DNA of 33,092 nucleotides from Acidobacteriota bacterium (GTDB lineage: Bacteria; Acidobacteriota; UBA6911; RPQK01; DATIPO01). How positions within the stretch are numbered: position 1 is the stretch's first letter; each line of letters opens with the position of its first letter. A model generated the notes under the pieces. The model did not search any database and had not been told where the DNA came from. It saw nothing but the letters and a program-made list of their open reading frames with translations. Where the stretch lies: contig DATIPQ010000088.1 of the NCBI GenBank assembly GCA_035471785.1, forward strand, positions 1 through 33,092, written 5' to 3'. Of the stretch, positions 7,962 through 15,703 are shown in pieces. Made by a program: the position numbers and the translations under genes.

Positions 7962-8894
7962 TTACTTCGAGTTGCCGTCGCCGGACTCGGCGGCTTCACC
8001 GCGGCCGATCATGGTTCCCGTGCCTTGGTCGGTAAAGACTTCCTGAAGGAGGGCGTTGCGGCGTCCGCCGTTGATGATGTGGGCGCTGGCTACGCCCCTC
8101 CGCAGCGAGGCGGCGATGGAAGTCAACTTGGGGATCATGCCCGACGCCACCCGGCCCTCCTCCAGCAGTCCTTCAACCTCGCTCACCGACAGGTATGAAA
8201 TCTTGCTGGAGGGATCCTCCACCCGGGCCAACAGGCCGTCCACGTCGCTCAGCAAGATGAGCTTCTCGGCCCCCAGGTGGACGGCGATTTCCGAGGCGAT
8301 GGTGTCGGCATTGATGTTGTAGACGTTGCCCTTATCGTCGGCTCCCAGCGAAGAGACCACGGGCAGATAATGCTGGTCGAGAAGCAGGCGCAGCAGCTCG
8401 CCGTCGATCTCGACGATATCGCCGACGTGGCCGTAGTCGACCAGCTCTTCGCGGCCGGTGGTCCGGTCGAGACGCTTTTGAAGCTGGCGGCGGCGGGCCC
8501 GGATGATGTCTCCGTCCAAGCCTGAGAGCCCCACCGTGCGCACGCCCAGTCCGCGCAGGGCCGAAAGCACGTCGGTGCGGATTTTGCCGGCAAAGACCAT
8601 CTTGGCGATTTCCAGCGTGGGAGCGTCGGTGACCCGTCGTCCGTCCACGATGGTCTGGGGAACGCCCAGTTTTTCGGCCAGTTCCGACAACTGCTTTCCG
8701 CCGCCGTGAACCACCACCACCCGAAAACCCACCTGATGGAAGAGTGCGATCTCTTCGGCCAGGGAGACCAGGTTGTCGCGGCTGTCGGTCACCTTTCCCG
8801 ACAGTTTGATCACGAAAGTCTTGCCCTTGAAGCGGCGGATGTAGGGCAGGCTCTCGCGCAGCAGTTCCATGCGCTTGGGACTTCGGCTTGTCAC
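7962..8894 (-). CDS. argB: Acetylglutamate kinase (or N-acylglutamate kinase)
   Basis: Phosphorylates the gamma-carboxyl of N-acylglutamate, the second step of arginine synthesis, in the cytoplasm. Amino-acid-kinase family marks are visible: FVIKLSGKV near the start, VVHGGGKQL, the substrate loop around VDGRRVTDAPTLE, NINADTIASEIA, and KLILLSDVDGLL. GTG 8894 is chosen (310 residues) because GGAGG lies 10 bases before it; GTG 8903 is too close to that site. It is the last gene of the arg operon, 22 bases after the carbamoyltransferase, and ends 14 bases from the convergent cytochrome gene. If the carbamoyltransferase is the succinyl type, this kinase may prefer N-succinylglutamate. Confidence 0.93.
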   Translation of the reverse strand: MTSRSPKRMELLRESLPYIRRFKGKTFVIKLSGKVTDSRDNLVSLAEEIALFHQVGFRVVVVHGGGKQLSELAEKLGVPQTIVDGRRVTDAPTLEIAKMVFAGKIRTDVLSALRGLGVRTVGLSGLDGDIIRARRRQLQKRLDRTTGREELVDYGHVGDIVEIDGELLRLLLDQHYLPVVSSLGADDKGNVYNINADTIASEIAVHLGAEKLILLSDVDGLLARVEDPSSKISYLSVSEVEGLLEEGRVASGMIPKLTSIAASLRRGVASAHIINGGRRNALLQEVFTDQGTGTMIGRGEAAESGDGNSK

Positions 8895-8916
8895 CGGACG
8901 CACTCCTCCAATCGGT

Positions 8917-9975
8917 TCAGGACAACATCAGCGAGAGCAGCGTCTTCTGCAGATGGAGGCGGTTGCTGGCCTGTTGGATGACGATGGAGCGGGGGCCGTC
9001 CAGCACCCCGTCGGTGGCCACCACGTTGCGGCGCACCGGCAAGCAGTGCATGAAGACGCCGTCCGAAGCGGTCTTCTCCATCAGGTCCTCGTCGACGATC
9101 CAGTGGCGGTAGTTGGAACGAAGCTGGGCCTCTTCCTGCAGGCGTCCGTAGTAGGGCAGGCTGGCCCAGCTCTTGGCGTAGACGACTTCAGCCCCGCTGC
9201 AAGCGTCCTCCAGGTTGTCGGTGACCTTGACGCTGCCTTCATTCTCGCGGGCCCTCAGCTCGACCATCGACATCAGCTCCCGGTCGAGCTGGTATTCGGG
9301 CGGACAGGCGATGGTGAGGTTCATGCCGTACTGGGCGGCCGTCAAGGCGAAGGAATTGGCCACGGCGGCCGGCAACGGACGCGGATGATAGGCCCAGGCC
9401 AGCACCACCTTGCGCTGATCCACGGTTCCGAAGCGCTCATTGATGGTCATCACGTCGCCCAATCCCTGCAGCGGATGCTGGGTAGACGACTCCAGGTTGA
9501 TGATGGGGACGCTGGAATACTTGTGGAAAGCGCCCAGCACTTCTTCCTTCTTGTCCCGCTGATAATCCTGCAGGGTCGAAAAACAGCGCACGCCGATGGC
9601 GTCCAGGTAGCTGCTGAGCACGGGCGCCGCTTCCTTGATGTGCTCGGCTATCTCGCCGTCCATGACCGCTCCCTCCCGGAACTCCAGCGTCCAGGTTTCA
9701 CGTCCCACGTGCAGGGGAACCGGCACGCCTCCCAACTGCTGCACGGCGATGGTCATGGAGGTGCGGGTTCGCAGGGAGGGATTGAAGAAGACCAGTCCCA
9801 CGGCCTTGCCGGTCAGCGGGGTGCCGGGATCGATTCCCCCGTGCTTGTGCTGCACGGCCAGATCGATCAGTTCGGAAAGCTCGGGACGGCCCACCTCGGC
9901 GGTGCTGAGAAAAGACTTGCCCCGGAAGGCCTGAACCAGGCGGGGCGAGGCGTTAAGAACGGCTCTCTTATTCAT
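8917..9975 (-). CDS. argF': N-acyl-ornithine carbamoyltransferase, predicted succinyl type (SOTCase)
   Basis: Transfers carbamoyl to an N-acylated ornithine, giving N-acylcitrulline. The 352-residue sequence belongs to the AOTCase/SOTCase branch, not ordinary ArgF: carbamoyl-phosphate loop NPSLRTRTS, HPLQ, WAYHPRPLP, VYAKSWASLPYYGR and HCLPVRRN. In this branch one residue decides the acyl group: Glu92 in the Xanthomonas acetyl enzyme (DGDTEEH) and Pro90 in the Bacteroides succinyl enzyme (DGDKPEH). The aligned motif here is DGEIAEH, with Ala; in the acetyl enzyme, replacing Glu92 by Ala, Pro or Ser is reported to switch it to succinylornithine. The HPLQ form also matches the Bacteroides enzyme. 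ATG 9975 has GGGAG 6 bases upstream. The family is sure, the succinyl preference inferred. Confidence 0.9.
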   Translation of the reverse strand: MNKRAVLNASPRLVQAFRGKSFLSTAEVGRPELSELIDLAVQHKHGGIDPGTPLTGKAVGLVFFNPSLRTRTSMTIAVQQLGGVPVPLHVGRETWTLEFREGAVMDGEIAEHIKEAAPVLSSYLDAIGVRCFSTLQDYQRDKKEEVLGAFHKYSSVPIINLESSTQHPLQGLGDVMTINERFGTVDQRKVVLAWAYHPRPLPAAVANSFALTAAQYGMNLTIACPPEYQLDRELMSMVELRARENEGSVKVTDNLEDACSGAEVVYAKSWASLPYYGRLQEEAQLRSNYRHWIVDEDLMEKTASDGVFMHCLPVRRNVVATDGVLDGPRSIVIQQASNRLHLQKTLLSLMLS

Positions 9976-10040
9976 GACGGTCTCCCATTGTAGGGATGCT
10001 CAACCTCGGCTGTGTAGAATGCAAGATGGATGGCGCCCCG

Positions 10041-11210
10041 TCAACTGGCCAAGACCCGCAAGAAGTGATCAATTTCCCTGGCCTGAAGCGTCAGCGGAGG
10101 CAGCAGCCGCAACACGTTCGGATTGCCGGAGAGCCCCGTCAAGATGCGCTCCTGCAGCAGCTTCTGCTGATAGGCAGCGGCCGGAGTCTCGAACTCGATG
10201 CCGATGAGGAATCCTTCCCCCCTCAAACGCTTGACGCCGGGGACCCGCTGCAGTCCCTCGGCCAGGTATCGGTGCTGACGCACGACGTTGTCGAGCAGGC
10301 CCTCTTGCTGGATGGCTTCCAGCGTGGCCTGCATGGCGGCGCACACCAGCGGATTTCCTCCAAAGGTGCTTCCCAGATCGCCGTGGGCGAGTTGGGCGGA
10401 AACGCCGGGGGCGCAGAGGACGGCTCCCATGGGCAACCCCCCGGCCATGCCTTTGGCCAGGGTCACGATGTCCGGGAGGACCCCGTGGCGTCCGGCGTAG
10501 AAGAGCGTCCCGGTGCGTCCGAAGCCGGTCTGCACCTCGTCGTATATGAGCAGGCTGCCGGCCTGGTCGCAGAGACGGCGCAGGCCGCGGAAGAACTCGG
10601 GAGGCGCTGTGTCCACCCCGCCCAGGCTCTGCACCGGCTCCAGGATGACGCCGGCGACGTCGCCCCCGCTCAGCACTCGTTCAACGGCTTCAAGGTCGCC
10701 GAAATCGACGAAGTGATGATGGGGCAGGTTGGGCTGGAAGGCGGCCCTCATCTTCTCCATGCCGGTGGCCGAGAGGGCCCCCATGGTGCGCCCGTGGAAG
10801 CTTCCGTTGAAGGAGAGAATGCCGGGTCGCCGGCGCGTCATGCGGGCCAGCTTGAGGGCGTTTTCGTTGGCCTCGGCTCCTGAGTTGATGAAGAAGACTT
10901 TGTCCAGGCCCCGGGGAGCGGCCTCCACCAGCTTGGCGGCGGCCGAGGCGCGGGCCGGGTTGTAGACCAGGTTGGAGTAGAAGATGAGGCGTCCGGCTTG
11001 ACGCTGCACCGCTTCCACCACGCGGGGATTGCAGTGGCCCACGGCGCACACGGCATGGCCTCCGTAGAGGTCGAGGTAGCGTCGGCCCCGGTTGTCGTAG
11101 ACCCACACGTCCTGGCCCCGCTCGATGACGAGCGGATAGCGCTTGTAGACGTCCAGGTGGCTGGCGTCCTCGATGCGGATGATGCTGTCGTTGTCGGCTT
11201 GCGGCTTCAT
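10041..11210 (-). CDS. argD: Acyl-ornithine aminotransferase (class III PLP enzyme)
   Basis: Converts N-acylglutamate semialdehyde to N-acylornithine with glutamate as amino donor. Typical class III aminotransferase signs: YLDLYGGHAVCAVGHCNP, FINSGAEANENALKLAR (PLP phosphate contact), SFHGRTMGALSATG, LIYDEVQTGFGRTG, and the PLP lysine in TLAKGMAGGLPMGA. The length, 389 residues, is normal. The ATG overlaps the argC stop by four bases (ATGA), and GGGAG lies in the end of argC, so the two are translationally coupled. It probably handles the same acyl group as the rest of the operon. Confidence 0.93.
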   Translation of the reverse strand: MKPQADNDSIIRIEDASHLDVYKRYPLVIERGQDVWVYDNRGRRYLDLYGGHAVCAVGHCNPRVVEAVQRQAGRLIFYSNLVYNPARASAAAKLVEAAPRGLDKVFFINSGAEANENALKLARMTRRRPGILSFNGSFHGRTMGALSATGMEKMRAAFQPNLPHHHFVDFGDLEAVERVLSGGDVAGVILEPVQSLGGVDTAPPEFFRGLRRLCDQAGSLLIYDEVQTGFGRTGTLFYAGRHGVLPDIVTLAKGMAGGLPMGAVLCAPGVSAQLAHGDLGSTFGGNPLVCAAMQATLEAIQQEGLLDNVVRQHRYLAEGLQRVPGVKRLRGEGFLIGIEFETPAAAYQQKLLQERILTGLSGNPNVLRLLPPLTLQAREIDHFLRVLAS

Positions 11211-12283
11211 GGATGGCTCCCGGTAAAAACCAGTCCGGCAGTCTGAGGCAGGCCGAACATCAGGTTCATGTTCTGGACGGCCTGCCCGGCGGCGCCCTTG
11301 ACCAGGTTGTCGATGGCGCTGAAGACGATCAGTTCGCGTCCTTCCGTCACCCAGGACAGGTCGGCGCAGTTGGTGTTCTTGACCCAGTTGACGTCGGGCG
11401 AATGGGACCTGATGCGGATGAAGGGCTGGCCGCGGTAAAGCTCATCGAAGGCCGTTTCGACCTGCGCCTGGGCTCGGTCGGCCTGCACGTCTTCTTTAAG
11501 GAGGCAGTAGAGAGAAGCGAAAATGCCTCTGACCATGGGCGCGGAATGGGTCTGCAGCAGCGGTCCGCCGTCCCACTCGGGATCGGCTTGGCGCAACAGT
11601 TGACGGATCTCGGGCAGGTGCTGATGGCGGAAGGACTTGTAGGCAAAAAAGCTGTTGCTGCGGCGGGGATGATGGGTGGTCTCCCGCGCCTGGGCGCCCG
11701 AGCCCGAAGATCCGGTCTTGGCGTCGGCGACGACCCGGTCTTCGATCAGCCCGGCGGACACCAACGGGTAAAGCGCCAATCCCACCGCGGTGGCGAAGCA
11801 GCCAGGATTGGCGACGCGCCGGGCTGAGGCGATGGCGGCGGCGTTGATCTCGCTGAGTCCGTAGACGAAGCTGTCGAGGAGCGCGGCATCCGTTTCGTGT
11901 CGGTAGTGAGCGCGTGCTTCCTCAGGGTCGCGCAGGCGAAAGTCCCCGGCCAGGTCGATGAGCGGCAGGTCGGCAGGAAGCTCCGGGACGACCTGAGCGC
12001 TGCGGCCATGGGGAAGAGCCAGAAAGAGCAGGTCGAGGCCATGCCAGTCGATGGACTCGTCCAGAGAACGAAAAGCCAGCTCGGTGAGTCCGCTCAGGTT
12101 GGGATGGGCCTCTTCGACCGGTTGCCCGGCGCGCCGCTCCGAGCTCACCAGACACACCTCCGCCTGGGGATGCAGCAGCAGGATGCGCAGCAGTTCCCCG
12201 CCCCCGTAGCCCGATCCGCCGGCGATGGCCACGCGCAACTTGCGGGATGCCTTGGCGGCGGCGCCTAGTGCCCGGCCTTCCAT
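11207..12283 (-). CDS. argC: N-acyl-gamma-glutamyl-phosphate reductase
   Basis: Reduces N-acylglutamyl phosphate to the semialdehyde with NADPH. The N-terminus has the Rossmann motif AGGSGYGGGELLR; the catalytic cysteine is in ANPGCFATAV; TGSSGSGAQ and THHPRRSN follow, and HQHLPEI is conserved further on. 358 residues from ATG 12283, which has AAAGG 8 bases upstream; this start lies 19 bases inside the end of the preceding P-loop gene. The same frame is open far upstream, but that part is antisense-like arginine-rich sequence opposite the NTPase and is left out. It is coupled to argD by a 4-base overlap. Confidence 0.92.
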   Translation of the reverse strand: MEGRALGAAAKASRKLRVAIAGGSGYGGGELLRILLLHPQAEVCLVSSERRAGQPVEEAHPNLSGLTELAFRSLDESIDWHGLDLLFLALPHGRSAQVVPELPADLPLIDLAGDFRLRDPEEARAHYRHETDAALLDSFVYGLSEINAAAIASARRVANPGCFATAVGLALYPLVSAGLIEDRVVADAKTGSSGSGAQARETTHHPRRSNSFFAYKSFRHQHLPEIRQLLRQADPEWDGGPLLQTHSAPMVRGIFASLYCLLKEDVQADRAQAQVETAFDELYRGQPFIRIRSHSPDVNWVKNTNCADLSWVTEGRELIVFSAIDNLVKGAAGQAVQNMNLMFGLPQTAGLVFTGSHP

Positions 12284-13350
12284 TGCTCCAGCCTTTCTTC
12301 GACGATGCGGTGAAGACGCTCGCCGCTGCGCAGGGCGTTGGCGGCCGCCACTCCGAACTCGCGCTCGATGTACTCGACGCCCATCTGGGAGTCGGTGGCC
12401 GAACCCGAGAACACGTCGATGCGGATCTTCTTCTGACGCAGCAGTTGCAGTCCGCCCCAGGCTCCCACGAAGTCGCCGGCGCAGAAGACCAGAGCCGCGC
12501 AGCGGTCCAAAAGGGCCTGATCGTCGAAGAGCGATTCCACCTCGTAGAACCCCAGCAAGCCGTCCCCCATCTCCAGCACGATGGCGTCGGGACCTGCCTG
12601 GCAGAGGTGGGAAATGATGGTCTTGGCCAGCGGCGCCAGGTCGTCCAGGCCCACCGTGGAGGGCAGGCCGCAGTCGAGAAAGCTGAGGGTCTTGACGGCG
12701 CCGTGATCCTGCATGTCGAGGGTGTCGCGAAGGGCGGCCACTCCCGAAAGCTTGGCCCCCGCCACCCTGCGTCCGCGGCGGGTAAGCTGCTTGATGATCT
12801 CGGTGGCGGCCTGGGTTTTGCCCGAGTTCATGCAGGTGCCGGCCACGATGATCAGAGGCGGCGAATCGGAGACGTCCCCGTTGCAGGGCAGGGCGGTCTC
12901 GGAGATATTGAGGACCTGGCCGTGACGTCCCGCCATCCCCAGCAGCTCGGCTTCGATGGGACGTCCCATCTCGTGATGACGGCCGGTGCAGCGTCCGATG
13001 ACGCCGCCCAGGCTGAGGACGTGGAGGCGGTCGTGGGACTGGAGTCGGCGGGGCACGTCGCCCACGAATCCCTTGAGAGCGCGGCGCCGCCCCAGCACCC
13101 CCACCATCACGTCGCCCGGATTGAGGCGGGCCAGCCGCCCGCTGGTCAGTTCCAGCTTGTTGTAGGTGGGGTTGTCGGTCAGGGTCCGCACCACCACCGC
13201 GTCCCCTACCCGGGGAGGCTGGGTCGGCAGCAGATCCACCTCCTCTTCGATGCCCAGGTTGATGGTGCTCGAAGCCACCTTGTCGACGCGCAAGCGCGTC
13301 CACCGGGCGGCGGGCCCGCTTCTATTTCTAAGGGTCTCGGTGTTGGTCAT
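12265..13350 (-). CDS. Uncharacterised P-loop NTPase inside the arginine operon
   Basis: 361 residues from ATG 13350 (AAAGG 7 bases before); GTG 13365, overlapping the argG stop as GTGA, is the alternative. Residues ~20-160 are beta-rich without a recognised domain. From about residue 165 a P-loop domain begins, IIVAGTCMNSGKT (Walker A GTCMNSGKT, 171-179), with AIVLEMGDGLLGF as a possible Walker B. The NSGKT loop and the AGAKLSG strand resemble the dethiobiotin synthetase/MobB/CobQ class, which often use ATP for ligation or nucleotide loading; no known arg enzyme looks like this. It is tightly packed between argG and argC and overlaps argC, so it should be made with the pathway. It could be an activator, an unrecognised ligase, or a regulator; the function is not known. 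Confidence 0.85.
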   Translation of the reverse strand: MTNTETLRNRSGPAARWTRLRVDKVASSTINLGIEEEVDLLPTQPPRVGDAVVVRTLTDNPTYNKLELTSGRLARLNPGDVMVGVLGRRRALKGFVGDVPRRLQSHDRLHVLSLGGVIGRCTGRHHEMGRPIEAELLGMAGRHGQVLNISETALPCNGDVSDSPPLIIVAGTCMNSGKTQAATEIIKQLTRRGRRVAGAKLSGVAALRDTLDMQDHGAVKTLSFLDCGLPSTVGLDDLAPLAKTIISHLCQAGPDAIVLEMGDGLLGFYEVESLFDDQALLDRCAALVFCAGDFVGAWGGLQLLRQKKIRIDVFSGSATDSQMGVEYIEREFGVAAANALRSGERLHRIVEERLEQWKAGH

Positions 13351-13361
13351 GGTTTTGCCTT

Positions 13362-14600
13362 TCACCCCTTAAGGTGGCGCGGGGCGGTCTGCTCGGAGGC
13401 GGCCAAAGCCCGCAGTTTGAGTCTGAGGGCGTTGAGGCGAATGAAGCCCTCGGCGTCGGACTGGTCATAGACGGTGTCCGACTCGAACGTGGCCAAGGCG
13501 GTGGAGTAGAGCGAACCTGGAGATTTGCGTCCTGCCACGATGCAGTTGCCCTTGTAGAGCTTGACCCTGACGGTTCCGCTGACGTTTTCCTGGCTCTGCT
13601 CTATGAGGTTTTTGATCAACTGGAACTCGGGAGAATACCAGAGGCCGTAGTAGATCAGTTCCGAGATCTTGGTCCCCAGCGAATCGCGCAGGTGCATGAC
13701 CTCGCGGTCCATGGTGATCGACTCCAGAGCCCGGTGGGCAATATGCAGGATGGTGGCGCCCGGCGTCTCGTAAACGCCTCGCGACTTCATCCCCACATAA
13801 CGGTTCTCGACCAGGTCGGCGCGTCCCACGCCGTGCTCGCCGCCGATTTCGTTGAGCGCCTGCAAGAGGGAGGCCGGTGAAAAGGCCTGGCCGTCCACCG
13901 CCACCGGAAGGCCTTTCTCGAAAGCGATCTCCAGATAGACGGGACGGTCGGGTGCCCGCTGGGGAGAACGGGTCAGCAGGAAGATGTCCTCGGGCGGCTC
14001 CAGCCAGGGGTCTTCGAGAAGGCCTCCCTCGAAGCTGGCGTGCATGAGGTTGCGGTCGATGGAGTAGGGCTTGTGGCGGGTGGCCGAGATGGGAATGCCG
14101 TGCTCCTCGGCATAATCGATGAGCGAAGAGCGCGAATCCAGCTCCCAATGGCGCCAGGGCGCCACCACTTTGATGGACGGTTCCAGGGCATGGTAAGTCA
14201 GCTCGAAGCGGACCTGGTCGTTGCCCTTGCCGGTGGCCCCGTGGGCCACGGCGTCGGCCCCCTCGGCGCGCGCGATCTCGATCTGCCGCCTGGCGATGAG
14301 AGGACGGGCCAGCGAAGTTCCCATCAGGTAGACGCCCTCGTAAACGGCGTTGGCCTGCACGGCGGGAAAGACGAAGTCGCGCACGAATTCTTCCCGCAAG
14401 TCTTCCACGTAGAGCTTGCTGGCTCCCGTCTTGAGCGCCTTGGCCTGCAGGCCGTCGAGTTCCTCGCCCTGACCCACGTCGGCGGCATAGGCCACCACCT
14501 CGCATCCGTAGGTCTCCTTGAGCCACCGCAGCATCACCGAAGTGTCGAGTCCGCCCGAGTAGGCCAGTACGATCTTGTTGATTTTCTGCTCTTGATTCAT
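13362..14600 (-). CDS. argG: Argininosuccinate synthase
   Basis: Joins citrulline and aspartate with ATP to form argininosuccinate. The PP-loop [10 protein letters not shown] is near the N-terminus, and [28 protein letters not shown] and the C-terminal [10 protein letters not shown] complete the family pattern. The start is placed at ATG 14600 (412 residues), directly before the conserved [11 protein letters not shown]; the longer frame would run into the argR gene, whose stop is 8 bases upstream. It is the second gene of the operon, right after its repressor. Because the pathway appears to carboxamidate an acylated ornithine, a separate deacylase must release citrulline before this enzyme; neither that deacylase nor argH is in the window. 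Confidence 0.94.
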   Translation of the reverse strand: MNQEQKINKIVLAYSGGLDTSVMLRWLKETYGCEVVAYAADVGQGEELDGLQAKALKTGASKLYVEDLREEFVRDFVFPAVQANAVYEGVYLMGTSLARPLIARRQIEIARAEGADAVAHGATGKGNDQVRFELTYHALEPSIKVVAPWRHWELDSRSSLIDYAEEHGIPISATRHKPYSIDRNLMHASFEGGLLEDPWLEPPEDIFLLTRSPQRAPDRPVYLEIAFEKGLPVAVDGQAFSPASLLQALNEIGGEHGVGRADLVENRYVGMKSRGVYETPGATILHIAHRALESITMDREVMHLRDSLGTKISELIYYGLWYSPEFQLIKNLIEQSQENVSGTVRVKLYKGNCIVAGRKSPGSLYSTALATFESDTVYDQSDAEGFIRLNALRLKLRALAASEQTAPRHLKG

Positions 14601-14608
14601 GTCTTTTT

Positions 14609-15058
14609 TCACTTGCCTTGAGGACTGAACATCTTCACGATCTTGCGTATGGCTTCTTTTTGAGAATGGCCGTCGCGGCAAGCCACGAATATGGTGTCGT
14701 CGCCCGCCAGGGTGCCCACCACCTCGGGCAGGTCCTTCTCGTCGATGGCGAAGGCCAGCATGGAGGCCTGTCCGGGCTGCGTCCGCACCACCGCCAGGTG
14801 ATCGCCCGCCCTGTCGATGCGCAGGCTCATCTCACCGGTCACGGTGGGCAATTCCAGCTTGGGCAGCCGGTAGCGTCCGTTGACCTTGACCGCCCCCAAC
14901 TCCACCAGATCGCGCGACACGGTAGCCTGGGTGGCGGAAATGTTCAACTCCTCCAGGCCGTCCACCAACTCCTGCTGGCTGCCCGCTCCGCCTTTGCGCA
15001 GCATCTTGCGGATCACCTGCTGCCGTTCTTCCTTTTCGTGCCTGGTCCCGTTCTGCAT
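14609..15058 (-). CDS. argR: Arginine repressor
   Basis: DNA-binding regulator of arginine genes, normally a hexamer that uses arginine as co-repressor. 149 residues from ATG 15058, which has GAGGGGG about 7 bases upstream; longer frames run into the promoter. The N-terminal winged helix contains [11 protein letters not shown], the family's recognition helix; the C-terminal arginine-binding domain has [14 protein letters not shown] with the conserved GDDT acidic residues. It opens the arg operon, 8 bases before argG, and the promoter just upstream carries repeated GCATA elements, so it most likely represses itself and the whole operon. Confidence 0.92.
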   Translation of the reverse strand: MQNGTRHEKEERQQVIRKMLRKGGAGSQQELVDGLEELNISATQATVSRDLVELGAVKVNGRYRLPKLELPTVTGEMSLRIDRAGDHLAVVRTQPGQASMLAFAIDEKDLPEVVGTLAGDDTIFVACRDGHSQKEAIRKIVKMFSPQGK

Positions 15059-15060
15059 AA

Positions 15061-15120
15061 TATGCCCCCTCACTGCATAAAACGAGCATATATTCATGCA
15101 TATTTCAGATGCGCTGTCAA
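15061..15120 (-). promoter_or_regulatory. arg operon promoter with probable ArgR operator
   Basis: On the minus strand TTGACA (15120-15115) is followed after 17 bases by ATGAAT (15097-15092). Covering and following this -10 box, the plus strand shows GCATA at 15075, 15086 and 15098, spaced 11 and 12 bases, about one helical turn; an inverted copy (TATGC) is at 15061. The AT-rich TGCATGAATATATGC segment contains an ATTCAT half-site as in known ARG boxes. Its place over the promoter of argR suits autorepression. Confidence 0.55.
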
Positions 15121-15127
15121 GCGCCGG

Positions 15128-15691
15128 CTAGACGCTGGAGCCAAGGCAGTCGAGGAAATCTTTGATGATGGCGGCGGTCAGTCCCCAGATTTGGGTGTCG
15201 TCCTGCCAATCCCAGAAGTAGACGCGTCTTGAGCGGCCTTGGCGCCGGTAGCGTTGGCTGCGGGGCGGGTTTTCAGTGAAGAAGTGGAAGGGGACCTCCA
15301 GGATGCGGGCCACTTCGCCGGGATTGGGGGCGGCCTGCCAGGGATCGCGCAAAAAGCCCACGTAGGGCCGAACCAGCGTATCGGTCACCGCCATGTACTC
15401 GTGGAAGGGGCCCAGCAGGCGCACCTTTTCGGAGGCGATGCCCACCTCCTCTTCGGTTTCCCGCAAGGCGGTGCGGCGCAGACGTTCGCCTCCCTCCCGG
15501 TAACCTCCGGGAAAACTCACCTGTCCCTTGTGGGTGGCGACCGTCTCGGTGCGCTGAGTGAGCAGGAAGTGAGGCTGGCCCGCCCTCTGGAAAACGGGCA
15601 TGAGCACGGCCGCCCGCGGGCGGTCCTGCAAGGCGAGACGCCGGGGACTCAAGTGGGTCAAGCGTTCTTCGATCCGCTCAATGGAAAACAT
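15128..15691 (-). CDS. Nudix hydrolase, CoA pyrophosphatase type
   Basis: 187 residues. The Nudix box is complete: GGYREGGERL then RRTALRETEEEVGI, matching GX5EX7REUXEEXGU. The preceding LLTQRTETVATHKGQVSFPGG is the mark of the NudL/YeaB CoA-diphosphatase subgroup, which cuts CoA or acyl-CoA to phosphopantetheine and 3',5'-ADP. It starts 12 bases after the symporter gene and on the same strand, so it is probably co-transcribed with it; a weak ribosome-binding site supports that. It ends 8 bases before the arg promoter. The subgroup is assigned by motif; the substrate is not proven. Confidence 0.85.
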   Translation of the reverse strand: MFSIERIEERLTHLSPRRLALQDRPRAAVLMPVFQRAGQPHFLLTQRTETVATHKGQVSFPGGYREGGERLRRTALRETEEEVGIASEKVRLLGPFHEYMAVTDTLVRPYVGFLRDPWQAAPNPGEVARILEVPFHFFTENPPRSQRYRRQGRSRRVYFWDWQDDTQIWGLTAAIIKDFLDCLGSSV

Positions 15692-15703
15692 ACTGGCACC
15701 GAG

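Noticed and set aside
12284-13303. N-terminal extension of argC
   Set aside because: The same frame stays open upstream, but its sequence is Arg/Gly/Pro-rich shadow text over the P-loop NTPase gene; the Rossmann motif follows directly after ATG 12283.
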